64,000 nt of DNA from Cloeon dipterum (lineage: Eukaryota; Arthropoda; Insecta; Ephemeroptera; Baetidae), in NCBI RefSeq assembly GCF_949628265.1, contig NC_088787.1:25162501-25226500 (forward strand), written 5' to 3'. Below are positions 61,601-64,000 of the stretch, piece by piece. Position numbers and translations under genes: made by a program. The notes below the pieces were generated by a model, which saw nothing but the letters and a program-made list of their open reading frames with translations, was not told the DNA's origin and did no database searches. The first letter of the stretch is position 1; each line of letters starts with the position of its first letter.

Positions 61601-62692
61601 AGTTAAAGTAGATCTTTACAGGCCAACAATTAAGAGCATTTTGCATTGTTGACTACAGCAGGTAGTTCATTGAGTTTAATGTTTGTGAATTATATGAAGA
61701 GTTTATCTCTACAATCTCCAAAAATTAAAATTAATAAATTCCAGCATGATTACTGGCTAAATTTTAAAGTATAGACCACGTAAAGTGTTTGTTACTTTGT
61801 GCTGCCGGGCCCTGCAGTTGTGATTCCGGCGTCTGATGCCATAGTTGTACCACCTGGAGCCCTAGTCGTAGCTCCTGGAATCCCAGTCGTAGCTCCCGGA
61901 ACCCCAGTTGTAGCTCCTGAAACCCCAGTCGTAGCTCCTGGGGTTCCAGTTGTTGCTCCTGGTGCGCCCTGGACAACAGTAGTTCCACCTGGAGCTGGAG
62001 GAAGTGGGTTGGACACTCTTGGCAAAAGAGTGCCGCCAGCTGCATCCGTCAAACCTCCAGGGCCTGGAGTGCCGTTGGAACCAGCTCCTTCAGAAAGTGG
62101 CACTATGAAGCTATAATTACATAATGAAGTCTTTTTACTCACCTGGAGCATTTGGATCCGATCCAGCAGGGTTTGAAGGGCCAGAACCAACAAGAGTTGC
62201 GGAGTTGGGACCGGCAGTTGAAGAAGGACCTGACCCGGCAGGGTTCAAAGGGTCTGCTATCGATGGATCATCAGGATTTGAAGGAATCATTATAGGGTTG
62301 GAAGGGTCTATTGTATTTGATGGGTCCGACACGGCCGGATTCGACGGATCTGCAGGGTTTGATGGATCTAGAGGATTTTTTGGGTCCATAGGGTTTGATG
62401 GGTCTGCTGGTTCTTTCCCTGGAGAAAAAGTTCCTCCTCCAGGGGCCGTGATTTTTGGTTTCGGTGGCTTTTGGTTTGACTTTGTTGTTTTGAGAAACCT
62501 TGTAGAATTTTTGCTCGTCTTAGAGCACCGCACCATACCGCAGCACTTGATAATTTGAAATCGTCTTTTTTGTTTAGTAATCACGATGACAGTTCTGCGT
62601 GGACTGCGCTTTTCAAGGAGGTGAATCTCCTTCATTGATGATGGTGCGAAATTATCTATAAATAAAATTACTTTTGTTGGCAAAACGATCAT
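53047..62692 (-). CDS. Secreted-type protein with 12 C-type lectin-like domains
   Basis: A single multi-exon gene. An N-terminal Pro/Gly/Thr-rich head (61796-62692, split by a ~40-bp intron at 62103-62142) is followed by 12 C-type lectin-like domains (CTLDs). In order they span 61283-60740, 60695-60082, 60038-59460, 59405-58775, 58395-57898, 57850-57318, 57272-56385, 56345-55800, 55622-55125, 55085-54220, 54160-53605 and 53558-53047. Each domain is cut by about three short introns and has the family cysteines plus the usual W..G(L/M) and Y..W cores. Where I checked inter-domain junctions (4 to 5, 8 to 9) the phases join. The stop (53047-53049) follows the last domain, so there is no membrane anchor. 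The true first exon and any signal peptide are unresolved; 62692 is the first in-frame ATG. Length is roughly 1,800-1,900 residues. Likely an extracellular adhesion or immune protein; function is not shown by sequence. Confidence 0.88.
55800..58395 (-). repeat. Lectin cassette II (domains 5-8, types A-B-C-D)
   Basis: Domain 5 (A: STYKVSTDTKTWGGAR, CESPAPIDVC), 6 (B: YDDARFEC, WDVNNPEAFASEHC), 7 (C: MWHSLSKLG, PSYNLKSWTGEHC) and 8 (D: NWVYTGLNKIGQTNYTKW, CEKAVIVDPC). About 2.7 kb offset from cassette III. Confidence 0.8.
58775..61283 (-). repeat. Lectin cassette I (domains 1-4, types A-B-C-D)
   Basis: Domain 1 (A type: TWANAR, CETPQPFDMC), domain 2 (B type: DDARAEC, HWFDVSC), domain 3 (C type: VWHSLNMFG, CGAF) and domain 4 (D type: YVWNGLNRKGASNYTKW, CEKAIVIDPC). 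This is the most diverged copy. Confidence 0.75.
61850..61975 (-). repeat. 21-bp coding minisatellite (GATTGxP repeats)
   Basis: About six tandem copies of a 7-residue unit GATTG(T/V/I)(P/S) in the lectin's head, a Thr-rich mucin-like stretch likely to be O-glycosylated. Confidence 0.8.
62260..62420 (-). repeat. Degenerate DPSNP coding repeats
   Basis: Roughly a dozen degenerate 3-5-residue Pro/Asn/Asp units (DPSNP, DPKNP, DPLNP) in the first large exon of the lectin gene. The unit is 15 bp and imperfect. It probably forms an extended acidic spacer. Confidence 0.7.
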
Positions 62693-64000
62693 CCCTGTAA
62701 ATAATTGTAACTATAATAATTATAAGTCTCAGCCAGCAGCCATGGATTTGGCCTAGCTGCAGCATCAACATTAGCCGCCGGATTAAAAGTTGAAAAAATC
62801 GAAAAATATTAGGCCGTTGAGCATTGCTAAACTTCACTTTTATAAATCTTTCAACCTCTCACGGCAGCGGCAAAATTGCTCAGTCAGCCACCGCCGCCGA
62901 GCCAAAATTCAGCAGAAGCCGCGGTTCATCCTGTAATCGCCAAAAATAACGAGGCAGAGACTTCTTATTATATTTGATATTTTAATTGGTACAAGCATTA
63001 AAACCTCGATTTTTCTCAACAAACTGTATTGAAATAGTGTTTTAAACGGTTTGTGTCTTTAAGTTTTCAGTCTTTTTTTGATTAGTTATAGGTCTTAGAG
63101 ATTTATGGAAAAATAATAGTGGATAAATGCTTTTACGTGATTCATCTAATTAAAGTGTAAGAGTCAACTCCGCAAATAAATGTGGTGCTCATTGAATGTG
63201 ATTTAAGTTACGAGCTCCATCAATGGGTTGTTGAACCAGCATATATATAATATGTATAGCCACTACAGGAAATTAATTAAATTTGAGGTCATCAAGTTTA
63301 ACTCGAATTCCCTTCATGCAATCCTTTCCTTAAGTACTTTATTTTAATTTAATATGGCAAATTTTAACCAATATCTGGACGAAAGCTAAAATTGACTTAG
63401 AGACGGAAAGCTTTTATGCGTTTCTTCCCTTTTGACGGCGCAATCCAGTACACGCTCTCCTTTTGTCGCGCCGCAAACTCTAAAATATCAGTTTGAGTGA
63501 GCAAAATCATTTATTATAGAAATTTCTTTCCGGTTTATATATATATATATATAATAGATATTTAGATATTGGGGTATATCCCTTGATAAAATCGACGCGG
63601 AATTTATCTGGGAACATTTTGAGACCAATTGCGTGCCGATCAGACCAAACCCCTAGGACAAGATAGAGTTTGAAGTTTGAAAACGTGATTTTTGCATTTT
63701 CTCTATTAGAATAACATGGAAAATTCACCATATTTTCTGCAAGGGAACCCTTGAAAGGTTTCCACCTGTTCCATCCCACGCGTAAGTTCATCTCCGGTCT
63801 GGAAACCAATTTTGAGGTTTTCCGCACACATAAAAAATTAAATTTGATTTTTTTACGGTTTTACGGCCATTGCGACACGTGAAAAGCACAAGCAAAAATG
63901 GTTTCCTTTATATGAAAATTCGACCGCTCGTTGAATAGTCGACCATGAACCCTCATCTCTTTTTCAAACTTTACCTGATAAACCCTAACAACAATAATCA
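62693..64000. other. Upstream flank of the lectin gene; no gene recognised
   Basis: The first ~250 bp should include the missing 5' exon and promoter of the lectin gene; a possible upstream ATG on the minus strand is at 62837. The rest is AT-rich, with a short TA run at 63537-63553. A 106-codon minus frame (63507-63827) has no recognisable family; this part and the sequence to 64000 may be a noncoding repeat, but I cannot name it. Confidence 0.4.

Noticed and set aside
61850-61975. CRISPR-like spaced repeats
   Set aside because: The 21-bp units are contiguous, coding and without spacers, in a eukaryotic gene.
61799-62116. Plus-strand frame rich in VVAPG repeats
   Set aside because: It is the antisense shadow of the GATTGxP minisatellite in the lectin head; repeats with a period divisible by three stay open on both strands.

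Overview
The window is nuclear DNA from an animal, most likely an arthropod and probably an insect. Genes are split by many short AT-rich introns, most of them 45-75 bp. Three of the genes are insect-type aldehyde oxidases, and both non-LTR retrotransposon fragments and a fold-back DNA element are present. Nothing in the sequence fixes the species. All gene models were spliced by hand. Six of them (PNPLA8, citrate synthase, NHE8, three aldehyde oxidases and MCMBP make seven with the last) close into uninterrupted frames whose summed exon length is a multiple of three; the dynein and lectin models are less complete.

Layout, left to right. 1-5910 (minus): the 5' part of an axonemal dynein heavy chain, closest to DNAH10; its motor region lies outside the window. 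8103-13305 (plus): a mitochondrial patatin-type phospholipase (PNPLA8, iPLA2-gamma). 14596-18258 (plus): mitochondrial citrate synthase. 19928-23240 (plus): an NHE8-type sodium/proton exchanger. 24025-48768 (plus): three complete aldehyde oxidase genes in head-to-tail tandem. A 2.6-kb fold-back element separates the first two, and retrotransposon pieces sit in introns of the first and third. 49406-52784 (plus): MCM-binding protein (MCMBP). 53047-about 62692 (minus): one large gene for a secreted-type protein with 12 C-type lectin-like domains behind a Pro/Gly/Thr-rich head.

The neighbours do not form a pathway. PNPLA8 and citrate synthase are both mitochondrial but look independent. The functional cluster is the aldehyde oxidase array, a molybdenum-FAD-iron/sulfur enzyme family that in insects often expands in tandem for odorant and xenobiotic oxidation. 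The second expansion is inside a single gene: the lectin is built from a four-domain cassette (A-B-C-D) repeated three times.

The observations most worth following up are: (1) the three-fold A-B-C-D lectin cassette, whose domains have lost the canonical sugar-binding signatures; (2) a gene-conversion patch between aldehyde oxidases 1 and 2 that includes an identical 53-bp intron; (3) the fold-back element with about 1.19-kb arms and internal ~336-bp tandem repeats; (4) three GC-AG introns; (5) the retrotransposon insertions in oxidase introns. I found no system that I can call wholly undescribed.
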